A stretch of DNA of 43,610 bases from Klebsiella pneumoniae (GCA_945861065.1 CAMASI010000031.1:1-43610), one strand, 5' to 3'. Shown: positions 34,054-42,811, counted from the stretch's first letter. Program-made: numbers and translations. The notes: generated by a model not told the origin, from the sequence alone.

Positions 34054-35645
34054 TCCTATTCGCGTCCTGCTCGACCGGGGATGGCGATGTGTTTCCCTCG
34101 GAGGAGGTTTTGGTTCCTCCCTTGGAGGGTCCGCAGTGGACATCCGACGTCAGCCTGGACCCTGGTGACGCAGGAGCACCGCTGTCGCGCATCGTTGTCG
34201 GGCATACCGACCGCGAAAGCACGCTCCACATCGTCATCGACGATGGCGGCGGCGAAATCGATCTCACCACTCTCTTCCCCACAGTGGACCACGAATTCCC
34301 CCTGACAGGATTTCAACCCGCCGTACCCGCGACCGTCACCGTGACCCCCCTCGCAGACGGCGTCGCCGGGGAAGCGCTGACCTTTGAGGTGTTGGCCGAC
34401 GGGCTGCCCGAGACCTGGCCGCGAATCGACGTGCAAGAGCGCCAAATCGAGCGCGTGGCGCCAGGGTGGACCCTGGTCGGATTCGGTCGTGCGGGAGACA
34501 ACACCGCAGAGTTCGCCGCAATGTTGGACAATTACGGCGCTGTGCGGTGGATTCGGGAGAGCGCTACCGACGTCATCGACATTCGGCCCGCGGGTCAAGG
34601 CCTGGTTTCTGGTGTTCGCCTAGGCGAAGCCTTCGTTTGGGACATCGCTGGGCGCGTGCAAAACGCGTGGACCCATACCGGAAATCTCACCTCCACCGGC
34701 ATCCCCCTCACAGACCTCGGTGTACACCACGACCTGGTTCGTAAGCCTGATGGCACCTGGTTGACCCTCGTACTCGCCCAAACAGACGTGGAGGCGTACC
34801 CAGTAGACTACCTGAGCGCGCAACAACGGGCGCCGGCGACCATTGCCGACGAACACCTCGTGAATTTCCGCGACGACGGCAGCGTCATCAGCGAATGGTC
34901 GCTGTCGGAACGATTGGACCCCGAACGCATCGGCTACGGCGGCCTGCTCGACCGTTTCGGGCTCGGCATGGATTGGGGTCACGCCAACGCCGTGAGTTGG
35001 AACGACGAGCGGCAGGAGGTCGTCGTTTCGTTACGACACCAAGACGCAGTCGTCGGCCTCGATGGCAGCAGCGGCGATCTGACGTGGATCCTGGCGAACC
35101 CCGACAATTGGATCGACGACCTAGCCGACAAGCGCTTGGATGGTGACTTTGCCTGGTTCTTCCATCAACACGCCCCTGTGCCCGTGGCCGGCGGCATCCT
35201 GCTTTTCGACAACGGCAATGAGCGCGCCAGCCCATTCACCGAAACCGACCGTGTGGCGGACGCAGCCAATTCCAGTCGGGTCGTGCGCTATGACCTTGAC
35301 TACGAAGACCGCGTCGCGGAAGAGGCCTGGGTCTTCGATACCACGATCCTGGGGAAGGCCTTCAGCAACCGCGAAGGGGATGCGAACGTGCTCGATAACG
35401 GAAATATCCTCACCGTTTGGGGCAGCGTCGGATTTATCGAAGGCAACCCTGTGTCGGCCGACAACCTCGGCGACTACGTGGTCCTGCTGATCGAAGTCAC
35501 GGATTCGTCGCCGCCGGAAACCGTGTGGCAGCTTCAATTGTGGACACCCCCTGACGTGTACGCAAACGGCTGGACCGCCAACCGTGCGGTTCGCGTCGCA
35601 AACCCTTGGGACGGGATTGCCAATCTCAACGGGACGCTGCCGTGA
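34041..35645 (+). CDS. Arylsulfotransferase-like lipoprotein
   Basis: 534 residues from the ATG at 34041, starting MYTLILFASCSTGDGD with lipobox FASC (Cys 10). After an N-terminal beta domain (~100 residues) comes a propeller-type part with the arylsulfotransferase (AssT) family marks: GMDWGHANAVSWNDERQEVV, VVSLRHQDAVVGLDGSSGDL, TWILANPDNW, then FFHQHAPVPVAGGILLFDNG, which corresponds to the family's conserved 'QH....G....FDNG' region. In AssT a His carries the sulfate during transfer between phenolic compounds. Whether this protein sulfates a glycan, a lipid or nothing is unknown. Both overlaps (13 bases before, GTGA after) show it is coupled to the two ligase-like genes. Confidence 0.83.
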   Translation: MYTLILFASCSTGDGDVFPSEEVLVPPLEGPQWTSDVSLDPGDAGAPLSRIVVGHTDRESTLHIVIDDGGGEIDLTTLFPTVDHEFPLTGFQPAVPATVTVTPLADGVAGEALTFEVLADGLPETWPRIDVQERQIERVAPGWTLVGFGRAGDNTAEFAAMLDNYGAVRWIRESATDVIDIRPAGQGLVSGVRLGEAFVWDIAGRVQNAWTHTGNLTSTGIPLTDLGVHHDLVRKPDGTWLTLVLAQTDVEAYPVDYLSAQQRAPATIADEHLVNFRDDGSVISEWSLSERLDPERIGYGGLLDRFGLGMDWGHANAVSWNDERQEVVVSLRHQDAVVGLDGSSGDLTWILANPDNWIDDLADKRLDGDFAWFFHQHAPVPVAGGILLFDNGNERASPFTETDRVADAANSSRVVRYDLDYEDRVAEEAWVFDTTILGKAFSNREGDANVLDNGNILTVWGSVGFIEGNPVSADNLGDYVVLLIEVTDSSPPETVWQLQLWTPPDVYANGWTANRAVRVANPWDGIANLNGTLP

Positions 35646-37036
35646 GTCTTCCCGCTACGGGTTTCCAACTCGGACCGATTCGCTTGCCGCAAGGCTGGCA
35701 ATTCGCAGGACTCATTAGCGCGATTGCGCTCGGGCTCGCGTTGCAGGCGTATCGCGGGAGTCCACTGGGAATCGTCGCGCTCGTGGTCGTCCTGTTGTTT
35801 GCCGCCGCTATCGAGATTCCTGCGCTGGGAACAATTCCCCTTATCGTCACCATGGCTTCTGTTCGGCTCGGCGCGATGAGCGCCAACGTCGGAGGTGTGC
35901 CGCTCACGGCCTCTAAGCTCGCCATGGGGGGCCTCATCGCTGTTGTGGTCAGCCGGTGGGTCACCGGACGCCACCGTGCACAACCGTTTCACGCGCTCAC
36001 GCTGCCAATGGCGGCAGTGTTGGGCAGTATGACCTTTGCCTACTTCGTGCGTGTCGAGGAGGACATCGGAGACGTCGGCCGTATCGGCCTCCTCACCGCC
36101 TGGATGCTCGTGATCATGGTTCACGTCGTCCCGTTGGCGGTCGACGCGTTCGCCATTCGACGGGTCGGCGCATTCTTCGCTGTGACCATGTGGTTGGCCG
36201 TCGTCGTCGCGCCTTTCGTCGCGCTCGCCGACTCCGACGAACGCAGAACGGAGGGGTGGTTTGGTGACCCCAACCAACTGTGTTCCATGGTCTTACTCAG
36301 CACATTGACAGCGCTCGGGGTCGCTACTGCCGTCACCAGCACGTGGCAACGCCGGGCCCTCTCCGTGCTTGTCGCCGCATCAGCGCCCTTCGTCGTGCTG
36401 CAAACCGGCTCCCGGGGCGGTTTCATCATGATCCTCGCCTGCGCGCCCCTGTACCTACGCATGGTCCGAAAGGACGTCGGCGTGCTGGTCTTGACCGTGC
36501 CACTCGCCCTGCTCGCCGCAGCCTGGAACAGCAACGACCTCGAATACCTGATGACACGATACAACGCCTTGTGGTCCGAACAAGTGTGGGGTCCGGAAAC
36601 AGGCGAGGGTGTGGACAGCATCGAAGGTCGGATGTTGTTTCAGCGTCTCGCGTGGAACGAGTTCTTGGCGCATCCGCTGAGCGGAATCGGACTCGGCGGC
36701 TTCCATGCCGTATCCATGGATTATTTCCCCGGCATGAGCCCACGCGATACCCACAACAGCATTTCCAAATTCACAGTAGAACAGGGGTTAGTAGGCGTCG
36801 TCACCCACAGTTGGCTCGCCTGGTCTTTGTTTCGGATGGTAAGGGAAACCCTTTCACGGCCGATTCCACCGTGGCACTACCAGATGGTGCTCGGCGCCAG
36901 TTTCGGCATTGTGGGGTGGACGTTGATGAACCTCACCATCGGCGATTTAATGCAGAATGCCATTGCCTGGTTCGTCATCGGACTCCTGGTTATCCTTCAT
37001 CGCGCCTCGGAATTGCAACCGGAGACACCGGCATGA
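35642..37036 (+). CDS. O-antigen ligase/polymerase-like membrane protein (third of three)
   Basis: 464 residues from the GTG at 35642, overlapping the sulfotransferase stop as GTGA and starting MSLPATGFQLGPIRLPQGWQ. About twelve hydrophobic segments are visible, for example FAGLISAIALGLALQAY, IVALVVVLLFAAAIEIPALG and ALGVATAVTSTW. The O-antigen ligase loop has GWFGDPNQLCSMVLLSTLTA, LQTGSRGGFIMILACAPLY, then EGRMLFQRLAWNEFLAHPLS followed by GIGLGGFHAVSMDYFPG and DTHNSISKFTVEQGLVGVVT. These match the Wzy_C pattern 'SRGg' and 'R...w......p..GiG.g.f......dtHN......e.G..g'. It is probably an exopolysaccharide polymerase or ligase. It is coupled to the NeuB-type gene by ATGA. Confidence 0.87.
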   Translation: MSLPATGFQLGPIRLPQGWQFAGLISAIALGLALQAYRGSPLGIVALVVVLLFAAAIEIPALGTIPLIVTMASVRLGAMSANVGGVPLTASKLAMGGLIAVVVSRWVTGRHRAQPFHALTLPMAAVLGSMTFAYFVRVEEDIGDVGRIGLLTAWMLVIMVHVVPLAVDAFAIRRVGAFFAVTMWLAVVVAPFVALADSDERRTEGWFGDPNQLCSMVLLSTLTALGVATAVTSTWQRRALSVLVAASAPFVVLQTGSRGGFIMILACAPLYLRMVRKDVGVLVLTVPLALLAAAWNSNDLEYLMTRYNALWSEQVWGPETGEGVDSIEGRMLFQRLAWNEFLAHPLSGIGLGGFHAVSMDYFPGMSPRDTHNSISKFTVEQGLVGVVTHSWLAWSLFRMVRETLSRPIPPWHYQMVLGASFGIVGWTLMNLTIGDLMQNAIAWFVIGLLVILHRASELQPETPA

Positions 37037-38061
37037 TGATGATTGGAACGAGGCCCGTGGGCGCAGCTGCACCCTGCCTCATCGTGGCCGAAATCGCCCA
37101 AGCACATGACGGAAGCCTCGGCGTTGCCCACGCCTACATCGACGCCGTCGCCAACGCCGGGGCTGACGCCGTCAAATTCCAGACCCATATTGCGGCAGCG
37201 GAGTCGACAGCACGGGAACCCTTCCGTGTTCGATTTTCCAAACAAGACGATACCCGATTCGACTATTGGAAACGGATGGAGTTTCGTGCGACGCAGTGGC
37301 GTGGGCTGCGCGATCACGCCGTGGAAAGGGGTTTGCTCTTTCTATCGTCACCCTTCTCCTTCGAAGCCATTGACCTACTCGAAACACTCGACATGCCGGC
37401 CTGGAAGGTCGGCTCCGGGGAGATTTCCAACCTCCCATTCATCGACCGTCTGGCAGCGACCGGAAAACCCGTGCTGCTGTCGAGCGGACTCGCCGGTTGG
37501 GGCGACCTGGACCGCGCTGTTGGCGCAGTTCGCGCCCGCGGCGCCCCCGTGGCCCTCTTTCAGTGCACGACCGCCTACCCCTGCCCACCCGAACGTTTGG
37601 GCCTCAATGTGCTCGCAGAACTGCGCTCGCGGTATGATTGTCCGGTAGGGTTGTCGGACCACAGCGCGCGCACCGCCGCGGGCATCGCTGCTGTCGCGCT
37701 TGGCGCCAACCTGCTTGAGGTGCATGTCGTATTTCACGCGGGTTGTTTCGGGCCCGACACGCCCGCGTCGCTCACGGTAGAAGGCCTTGCGGACCTCGTG
37801 TCCAGCGTGCGATTCGTAGAGACGGCGCTTCGAAACCCGGTGCAAAAGCAAGACGTTGACCCAGCCCTGCGGGCCATGTTCGGTCGCAGTGTTGTGGCGG
37901 CCAGGAATCTGCTCGCCGGTACTGTTCTGACGGCAGGCGACCTCGCCCTCAAGAAACCAGGCGGCGGATTGCCCCCCGAACGCCTCAGCGGGCTCATTGG
38001 CCAGGTGTTGGTTCGTTCGCTCGAGAGGGACGCGGCCCTACAGGACACCGACCTGGTCTGA
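37033..38061 (+). CDS. NeuB-type synthase (N-acetylneuraminate or related nonulosonate synthase)
   Basis: Condenses phosphoenolpyruvate with an N-acyl sugar (such as ManNAc) to give a nine-carbon acidic sugar. 342 residues starting MMMIGTRPVG; three ATGs are in a row and the first overlaps the previous stop as ATGA. NeuB barrel motifs: LIVAEIAQAHDGSLGVAHAY, ADAVKFQTH, WKVGSGEISNLPFID, VALFQCTTAYPCPPE and VGLSDHSARTAAGIAAVALG. The following segment LLEVHVVFHAGCFGPDTPAS replaces the usual IEKHfT with EVHVVF. The C-terminal ~60 residues are a SAF (antifreeze-like) domain (RSVVAARNLLAGTVLTAGDL, ALKKPGGGLPPERLSGLIGQ). No NeuA or NeuC homologue is in the window, so the exact sugar is open. Confidence 0.9.
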   Translation: MMMIGTRPVGAAAPCLIVAEIAQAHDGSLGVAHAYIDAVANAGADAVKFQTHIAAAESTAREPFRVRFSKQDDTRFDYWKRMEFRATQWRGLRDHAVERGLLFLSSPFSFEAIDLLETLDMPAWKVGSGEISNLPFIDRLAATGKPVLLSSGLAGWGDLDRAVGAVRARGAPVALFQCTTAYPCPPERLGLNVLAELRSRYDCPVGLSDHSARTAAGIAAVALGANLLEVHVVFHAGCFGPDTPASLTVEGLADLVSSVRFVETALRNPVQKQDVDPALRAMFGRSVVAARNLLAGTVLTAGDLALKKPGGGLPPERLSGLIGQVLVRSLERDAALQDTDLV

Positions 38062-38065
38062 CGCT

Positions 38066-39055
38066 TCAGTCCGCGCTCCCGCCCATCGGAAATAGCTCCA
38101 ATTCCGTCATCGCGTCGACGCCAATCCATCCGTCCTGTCCCATTTCGCGCGGTACACTTCCGAAAAACTGGATGTGAGACGGTCTCTTGTCGTCCCCTTC
38201 TTCATACCGCAAAGCGGCGATTCGTTCCATGCGGCGCCCGGCCGCCTCCGCTACCGTTCGCACGGCCCGACACACGGCTCCCTCGTGCTCAAATAGGTCC
38301 ACACACAGGGTCAACACCGCGCTCGCCGGGTCCCCGTACCCACAAATGTTTCGTACAAGGTCGTCGATTCCGAATGGCACTTCCCCCAACACGTGCCAAC
38401 GTTCGAGCTCTCGGCCGCGAAACACAAACACTGCAAGGCCCTCCAAGCCCTGTTCCCACGCCGTCGTCTCTTGGCCCAGCCCGACGATCACGTTGATCGC
38501 CGCAAGAGCATCCGCCGGCATCTCCGCGGCCGCCGGCGCACTGTCGGAACGGCAGAAGATCTTTGGGAGCGGCACCTGCGCAGCGGGTAGCAGGTCAATC
38601 GGCGGTCCAGGCCGCGCGAGGGACACCGCTGGTCCGCCAATTTCCGCCAGCCCCACCCCTGAAGTCACGTGAAAGGGCGCGTCCACCGACCCCAAGCCGC
38701 CGGGAAGCCGACGAAAACGCCGTACGCCCATCCAGAACGACCGCGCTTCGTCATTTCTAGCCGCGAACACCCACGCGACTCGTCCATCTGCGTCCTCGTC
38801 GGACCCGCACAGCAGCCTATGCTCGACGTCCACGCGGTCCGCGAGCGTCAAAAACGTCCCCAACGGATCGCCCTGCGCGGTTGTCAGGTCAATGTCCTCC
38901 AAGTGGTCGTCACACACCAACCACAGCCGCGGCGTGACCCGCGCAGTGCGAGCCATTTCATCCGTCACCCGTTGCAGCATCCACCGCTGCACCGCGTCAC
39001 TGTCATAGGGCGACAAACCGTCCAAACCGCGCCGAATCGGGCGGACCGCAGACAA
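38066..39055 (-). CDS. Cytoplasmic protein of unknown function
   Basis: I do not recognise this protein. It converges on the NeuB-type gene with a four-base gap. The best start seems to be the TTG at 39055, preceded by GGAGG four bases upstream (LSAVRPIRRGLDGLSPYDSD; 329 residues). The frame stays open further upstream, where it would be antisense to the barrel gene. There is no signal peptide or membrane segment. The composition is mixed alpha/beta with many acidic residues and several Cys (WLVCDDHLEDIDL, VEHRLLCGSDEDADGR, IFCRSDSAPA, NICGYGDPAS, LTLCVDLFEHEG). The spacing of the Cys does not form a known metal motif. Codon use is like its neighbours. Confidence 0.68.
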   Translation of the reverse strand: MSAVRPIRRGLDGLSPYDSDAVQRWMLQRVTDEMARTARVTPRLWLVCDDHLEDIDLTTAQGDPLGTFLTLADRVDVEHRLLCGSDEDADGRVAWVFAARNDEARSFWMGVRRFRRLPGGLGSVDAPFHVTSGVGLAEIGGPAVSLARPGPPIDLLPAAQVPLPKIFCRSDSAPAAAEMPADALAAINVIVGLGQETTAWEQGLEGLAVFVFRGRELERWHVLGEVPFGIDDLVRNICGYGDPASAVLTLCVDLFEHEGAVCRAVRTVAEAAGRRMERIAALRYEEGDDKRPSHIQFFGSVPREMGQDGWIGVDAMTELELFPMGGSAD

Positions 39056-39150
39056 CTGACCTCCGATGTTTCCTCCTACCCAGGTCGACGCCCGCGTGTT
39101 CAAGGAGTCAAGCTGATTATTGCCGCCCTTACGGCGACCGAGGTGGTGGT

Positions 39151-40182
39151 ATGGTGACGATGCTTTCAACCCTGCTACTTCCCGCGGCATGGGCTTCGGA
39201 GGCGCCCACGGACGCGCCCGCACCGGTGGCTGAGCCCGTCCCGACCCGCCTCGACTTGATCTCGGAGATGCTGGCCTTGTCCAGCCAATCTCAACAGATC
39301 GAAGCGGCCGTGACCGCCGGTCTCGAACCCGAATTCGCGGAGCCCGCCCTGTCCGCCATCGCGGCACGCCAAGCGGAGATCACGACAGCCCTGTGCGCCG
39401 TGGCCGTCGCCCTACCCCCGGAGGCGCCAACGGACACGGTGCCAGCGCCGGACTTCGAAGGGTCCATGGAGGTGACATTCGCCAGCGCGTACGCCTTCCG
39501 CGGGTACAACCTGTTCCAACAACGCTCCCAGCAAGACGCGAATGGACTGTTTGCGCCCTCATTCGCCGTTTCGCACAGCGAGTCGGGAATCACGGTCGGG
39601 CTGTGGGGTGCCTACCAGTTGAACGGGGCCAACCGTGTAACGATGGTCGAATCCGGCATCGGTGCCGAAACCGATTTGTACGTTTCAATCTCCCGCGACG
39701 TTAGCGATTCGATTTCCGCGAGCGCGGCAGCGACTGCTTTCTTGTACCCCTTCGCCCGACACGATGTCGCGGGCACCACATTTCCAATCTACCTCGAACC
39801 CTCGGCCGCCGTCGCGTGGTCGGGGGCGGCGGACGTTGGCCTGCAGTTGGCCTACTTTCATGGCGTACAGAACGCGTTGGCCACCTGGCGCTACCTGTAC
39901 CTCCATCCCAGCGCCAGCCGCTCGATTCCGATGTCCTCCAAAGCCTCCGTCACCATCGGCGGCGGTGCCGGGTACAAATTGTATGTGGGCGGTGGATCGG
40001 TTCCCACAGACAACGTGTGGGATGGGCACGCGGATTTAGCGATGAAATTCACGTTCGACGACGGAACGTACATTGAGCCTGCCGTTCACGCAGTCACCAC
40101 GGACCTCGCAGGCCAAAGTTTCGCTCAGTCTTCATTTGGTTGGTTCGGCGTGGACTTCGGCGGATCGTTGGCCGGCGAATAA
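39151..40182 (+). CDS. Outer-membrane beta-barrel protein
   Basis: 343 residues from the ATG at 39151 (an ATG nine bases later also fits), starting MVTMLSTLLLPAAWASEAPT, a signal peptide cleaved after WAS. An N-terminal ~85-residue Ala-rich helical part (ISEMLALSSQSQQIEAAVTA) precedes the barrel. From residue ~105, strands alternate: MEVTFASAYAFRGYNLFQQR, ITVGLWGAYQLNGANRVTMV, SISASAAATAFLYPFARHD and ADLAMKFTFDDGTYIEPAVH. The first strand phrase 'asaYaFRGyn' resembles the conserved start of the Gram-negative barrel family TIGR02001. The last residues do not end in the usual aromatic (GGSLAGE), so the barrel may continue differently. It follows the glycan cluster and could be the outer-membrane partner of the short OPX protein. 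Confidence 0.8.
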   Translation: MVTMLSTLLLPAAWASEAPTDAPAPVAEPVPTRLDLISEMLALSSQSQQIEAAVTAGLEPEFAEPALSAIAARQAEITTALCAVAVALPPEAPTDTVPAPDFEGSMEVTFASAYAFRGYNLFQQRSQQDANGLFAPSFAVSHSESGITVGLWGAYQLNGANRVTMVESGIGAETDLYVSISRDVSDSISASAAATAFLYPFARHDVAGTTFPIYLEPSAAVAWSGAADVGLQLAYFHGVQNALATWRYLYLHPSASRSIPMSSKASVTIGGGAGYKLYVGGGSVPTDNVWDGHADLAMKFTFDDGTYIEPAVHAVTTDLAGQSFAQSSFGWFGVDFGGSLAGE

Positions 40183-42188
40183 TCAAAGTCCGCTTTGTTC
40201 GACGTTCGGGCGGGTGCAACCCACAACACCCGCTCCCCCAACACCCGTTCGCCCGCCCGCACCCGAATCCGTTTGACGCCCGGTGTCGTTAGTGTCTCAG
40301 CGTCGAAACCCGCCCACGCCCGATGCCAGCCGGGCTGGGTATCGACGTCGCGCCACGCCACGACGTCGTCCCCATCGAGCAACTCGAAGCGGAGCAACGG
40401 CGGCGCGCTGCTAAACCGCACCTCCACCCGCACACCGTCGTCCAACCAGATGGCCAGCGCCGACCTGCCGCCTTCGTCAGGGGCGTTGCGCAGCGCCCGC
40501 AAGGTCAGCGACTGAAGGTCGGGCGCGTCAGGACCGAGGTCGGCCGCAACAGAACGCGCCGTAGAAAGGGCCCTCCCGGAAGCCGTTTGCGCAGGAAGCG
40601 CCCGCAGCGGCGTGGTTGTCCCGGAACAGCCCCCCGACGGCGTCGCCATCGGCACAGACGCCTGCAGCGCACGCACCTCCACCGCAATCCTCGGGTCCAG
40701 GGCGTGCAGGCGTTCGCGGTCAATTAGCTCCGAACCCGTTCGCGCCAGCGCCCGTCGACGCACTTCATCCCGGGCAAGGCGCTCAAACAAATCATCGAAC
40801 CTCGCCAACTCCCCGCTGCCTAGCAGGGCCGCAACCTCCATCACGCCGATGGTTGTGCCGTCTATTTCCACCGCAGGCTCACCCGGAGCGCTTGTGACAT
40901 CGACGTCCACCGGAAGCACAAATCCCTCCTGGTCTACGAGTGCCTCTAGAACTGCCGCGACGGCAGGGGCTCGCCACACCAAATCGTCCCTAAAATTGTA
41001 CCGTCCACCGGCAATCGTCCACCCGCGAACGGTTTCCAGCAACGACGCACCCTCAGCTTTCATGGCGCGATCGATTTCCCGAACGACGAGGGGCCCTTTC
41101 ACATAATGAAGAAACTCGGCCCCATCGCCATTCGCCGTCGGTTCAAGGCTGAGCGCTCGATCGAGTCCTGGTCGCCGCCATCGTTGGTTGACATACCTTG
41201 TATAGAGCCGGTTCCAAGCCTCACCCGTGTCGTCCAAGCCCGTCGCCACCGTCGCTTCGATCTCGACCCAAGACGCGAACCCCTCCACAAACCAATGGTC
41301 GCGCGCGTCCCGAGGCATCACGCCTGCGGGCGGGTACTTGTTCATCGGGTGGGCGAACCGGTGCCCCAACAACTGCCATTCGCGCAGCTCGCCCGTGCCT
41401 TCGTAGCAGGCGCCTGTCGTCCACGCGCCGCCGAACACACCTGCGTCTTCCGGCCGGGGCAACCAAGCGAGAACAAAGGGCACGCCGGTGTCGAAGCCCA
41501 CCTTTTCGTGAAACCATTGACCCAACTTCAGGCTCCCTGCGCGCAGCGATTCCGTCCGTGCGGCCTCAAAACCGTCGTAGGTCCACACCTCCAGCCGGGT
41601 GTCCCCCACACGATGGGTGTCCACACTCAGCTTCCCAACCGCGACACACGCCGATGTCAGCGCCTCCAGTGCGGCCCATTGCGGTACCTCATCGACGATC
41701 CACACATTTCCTTCCCGACGATGAGGACTGGCGATGTTCCAACCTTCCGGTACCAGGTACCGGACGGTCAACGGCCACACATCGATGTCGGGGCGCAACA
41801 CCAGTCGCCCGTCAAACGTCACCCATTCGTCTGCTACAAAGCCTTGGTGCCCATGTCGCCCGAGCCCACCCGGACGGGCCGTATAGCGGATGTGCAAATC
41901 CTCAACGCCGTCTACCGTGACCTTGGCGCCCTCTTGGCGCAAGGCCACAGGGTGCCCATTGAACGTCGCTACCGGCGGCGTGAGTGGCACTTCGTCGGGG
42001 GACGCGATCCGCTCCAACAACCATTCGCCTGAGCCGCCCCTCCGCAGCAAATGCAGATCCACGCCGATGCCGTTGCCCGGATCTCTCAGGTCAAACACCA
42101 CCTCCAACGACGCTGACGGCGCCGGTGTCTCGGGCACGGATGTCCCGAAAAGCAACAATGCGAGGAATGGCGGTTGAATGTCGTGCAC
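40125..42188 (-). CDS. Secreted M1/gluzincin-like peptidase homologue with altered active site
   Basis: 687 residues from the GTG at 42188, starting MHDIQPPFLALLLFGTSVPE, a short signal-like sequence. Residues ~30-200 are a beta-rich N-terminal domain (FDLRDPGNGIGVDLHL, VRYLVPEGWNIASPHRREGN). The peptidase-like core has LLGHRFAHPMNKYPP (His 276 and His 280) and 22 residues later WFVEGFASWVEIEA (Glu 302). This mirrors the HExxH...EGFa.y.E layout of M1/M61 zinc peptidases, but the catalytic Glu is Arg (HRFAH). The three metal ligands are kept. A C-terminal region (residues ~430-687) contains a possible PDZ-like or beta domain and ends with AGERVLGERVLWVAPARTSN. The 3' end overlaps the convergent barrel gene by 58 bases. 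Confidence 0.75.
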   Translation of the reverse strand: MHDIQPPFLALLLFGTSVPETPAPSASLEVVFDLRDPGNGIGVDLHLLRRGGSGEWLLERIASPDEVPLTPPVATFNGHPVALRQEGAKVTVDGVEDLHIRYTARPGGLGRHGHQGFVADEWVTFDGRLVLRPDIDVWPLTVRYLVPEGWNIASPHRREGNVWIVDEVPQWAALEALTSACVAVGKLSVDTHRVGDTRLEVWTYDGFEAARTESLRAGSLKLGQWFHEKVGFDTGVPFVLAWLPRPEDAGVFGGAWTTGACYEGTGELREWQLLGHRFAHPMNKYPPAGVMPRDARDHWFVEGFASWVEIEATVATGLDDTGEAWNRLYTRYVNQRWRRPGLDRALSLEPTANGDGAEFLHYVKGPLVVREIDRAMKAEGASLLETVRGWTIAGGRYNFRDDLVWRAPAVAAVLEALVDQEGFVLPVDVDVTSAPGEPAVEIDGTTIGVMEVAALLGSGELARFDDLFERLARDEVRRRALARTGSELIDRERLHALDPRIAVEVRALQASVPMATPSGGCSGTTTPLRALPAQTASGRALSTARSVAADLGPDAPDLQSLTLRALRNAPDEGGRSALAIWLDDGVRVEVRFSSAPPLLRFELLDGDDVVAWRDVDTQPGWHRAWAGFDAETLTTPGVKRIRVRAGERVLGERVLWVAPARTSNKADFDYSPANDPPKSTPNQPNED

Positions 42189-42223
42189 CTACGCCGAAAT
42201 GGACTTGTGGGGGCGCATCTGCT

Positions 42224-42237
42224 ACCCTGAACAGGGT
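42224..42237. promoter_or_regulatory. Perfect 14-bp palindrome, candidate operator between divergent genes
   Basis: ACCCTG-AA-CAGGGT lies in the 79-base gap between the divergent peptidase-like gene and the secreted-protein gene, about 30 bases before the latter's start. Its place fits a repressor or activator site acting on one or both genes. I cannot assign a clear -35/-10 pair, and a chance palindrome in GC-rich DNA is possible. Confidence 0.35.
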
Positions 42238-42267
42238 CGACCGGGGGGTCGCCCATAGGAGAAACCC

Positions 42268-42801
42268 ATGTTGTTCGCCGCCCTCGCGGTGTCCGCGATG
42301 TTGTCCTCAGCGTCTGCGTCCACCTTTGAACGATTGTCCTTACAGGAGCTGAACGCGACGTCCGACGCCGTCGTCCAGATTCATGTAGTCTCCACCGAAG
42401 CCCGGTGGGATGTTTCCCGCAACCTCATTGAGACCTTCGCGGAGGTCGAAGTGTCCCGCACGCTGCGTGGCGAGCTCGTCACCGGCGAGATCTTCACGAT
42501 CAAAGAAGTCGGCGGTTCCGTCGACAGCTACCACCAAAGCGCGGTGGGCTTTCCGTCGCTCGTCGCTGGCAATGAGCTGGTCGTCTTCCTCACCCATTGG
42601 GAACAAGACGGCAGCTGGCGTATCAACGGCTACGGCCAAGGTACCTACCGTGTCGTGACCGAGAAAGGCACCGGCAAACACCTCCTGTTGCCCGGTCCCG
42701 TCCAGGACCTGCCCAACGTCGTCGCGTTCGCGCCCGAGGCCCCTGTGGCCCCGCGCATGGCCGTAGACGCCCTCGACATCACACTCGACACCTTGAAGTA
42801 G
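42268..42801 (+). CDS. Secreted protein of unknown function, upstream of matrixin
   Basis: 177 residues from the ATG at 42268, with AGGAGA six bases upstream (42257-42262). MLFAALAVSAMLSSASAS is a signal peptide. The mature part appears beta-rich: LNATSDAVVQIHVVSTEARW, then ETFAEVEVSRTLRGELVTGE, FPSLVAGNELVVFLTHWEQD, then GYGQGTYRVVTEKGTGKHLL. The phrase order 'l...sdavv.g.V.s..s.w......I.T...v.v...lkG......i...GG' is familiar from many secreted proteins of myxobacteria and Planctomycetes, but no function is known to me. It is followed after ten bases by the metalloprotease gene and is likely co-expressed; an inhibitor or chaperone role would be speculation. Confidence 0.82.
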   Translation: MLFAALAVSAMLSSASASTFERLSLQELNATSDAVVQIHVVSTEARWDVSRNLIETFAEVEVSRTLRGELVTGEIFTIKEVGGSVDSYHQSAVGFPSLVAGNELVVFLTHWEQDGSWRINGYGQGTYRVVTEKGTGKHLLLPGPVQDLPNVVAFAPEAPVAPRMAVDALDITLDTLK

Positions 42802-42811
42802 GACTGAACCC

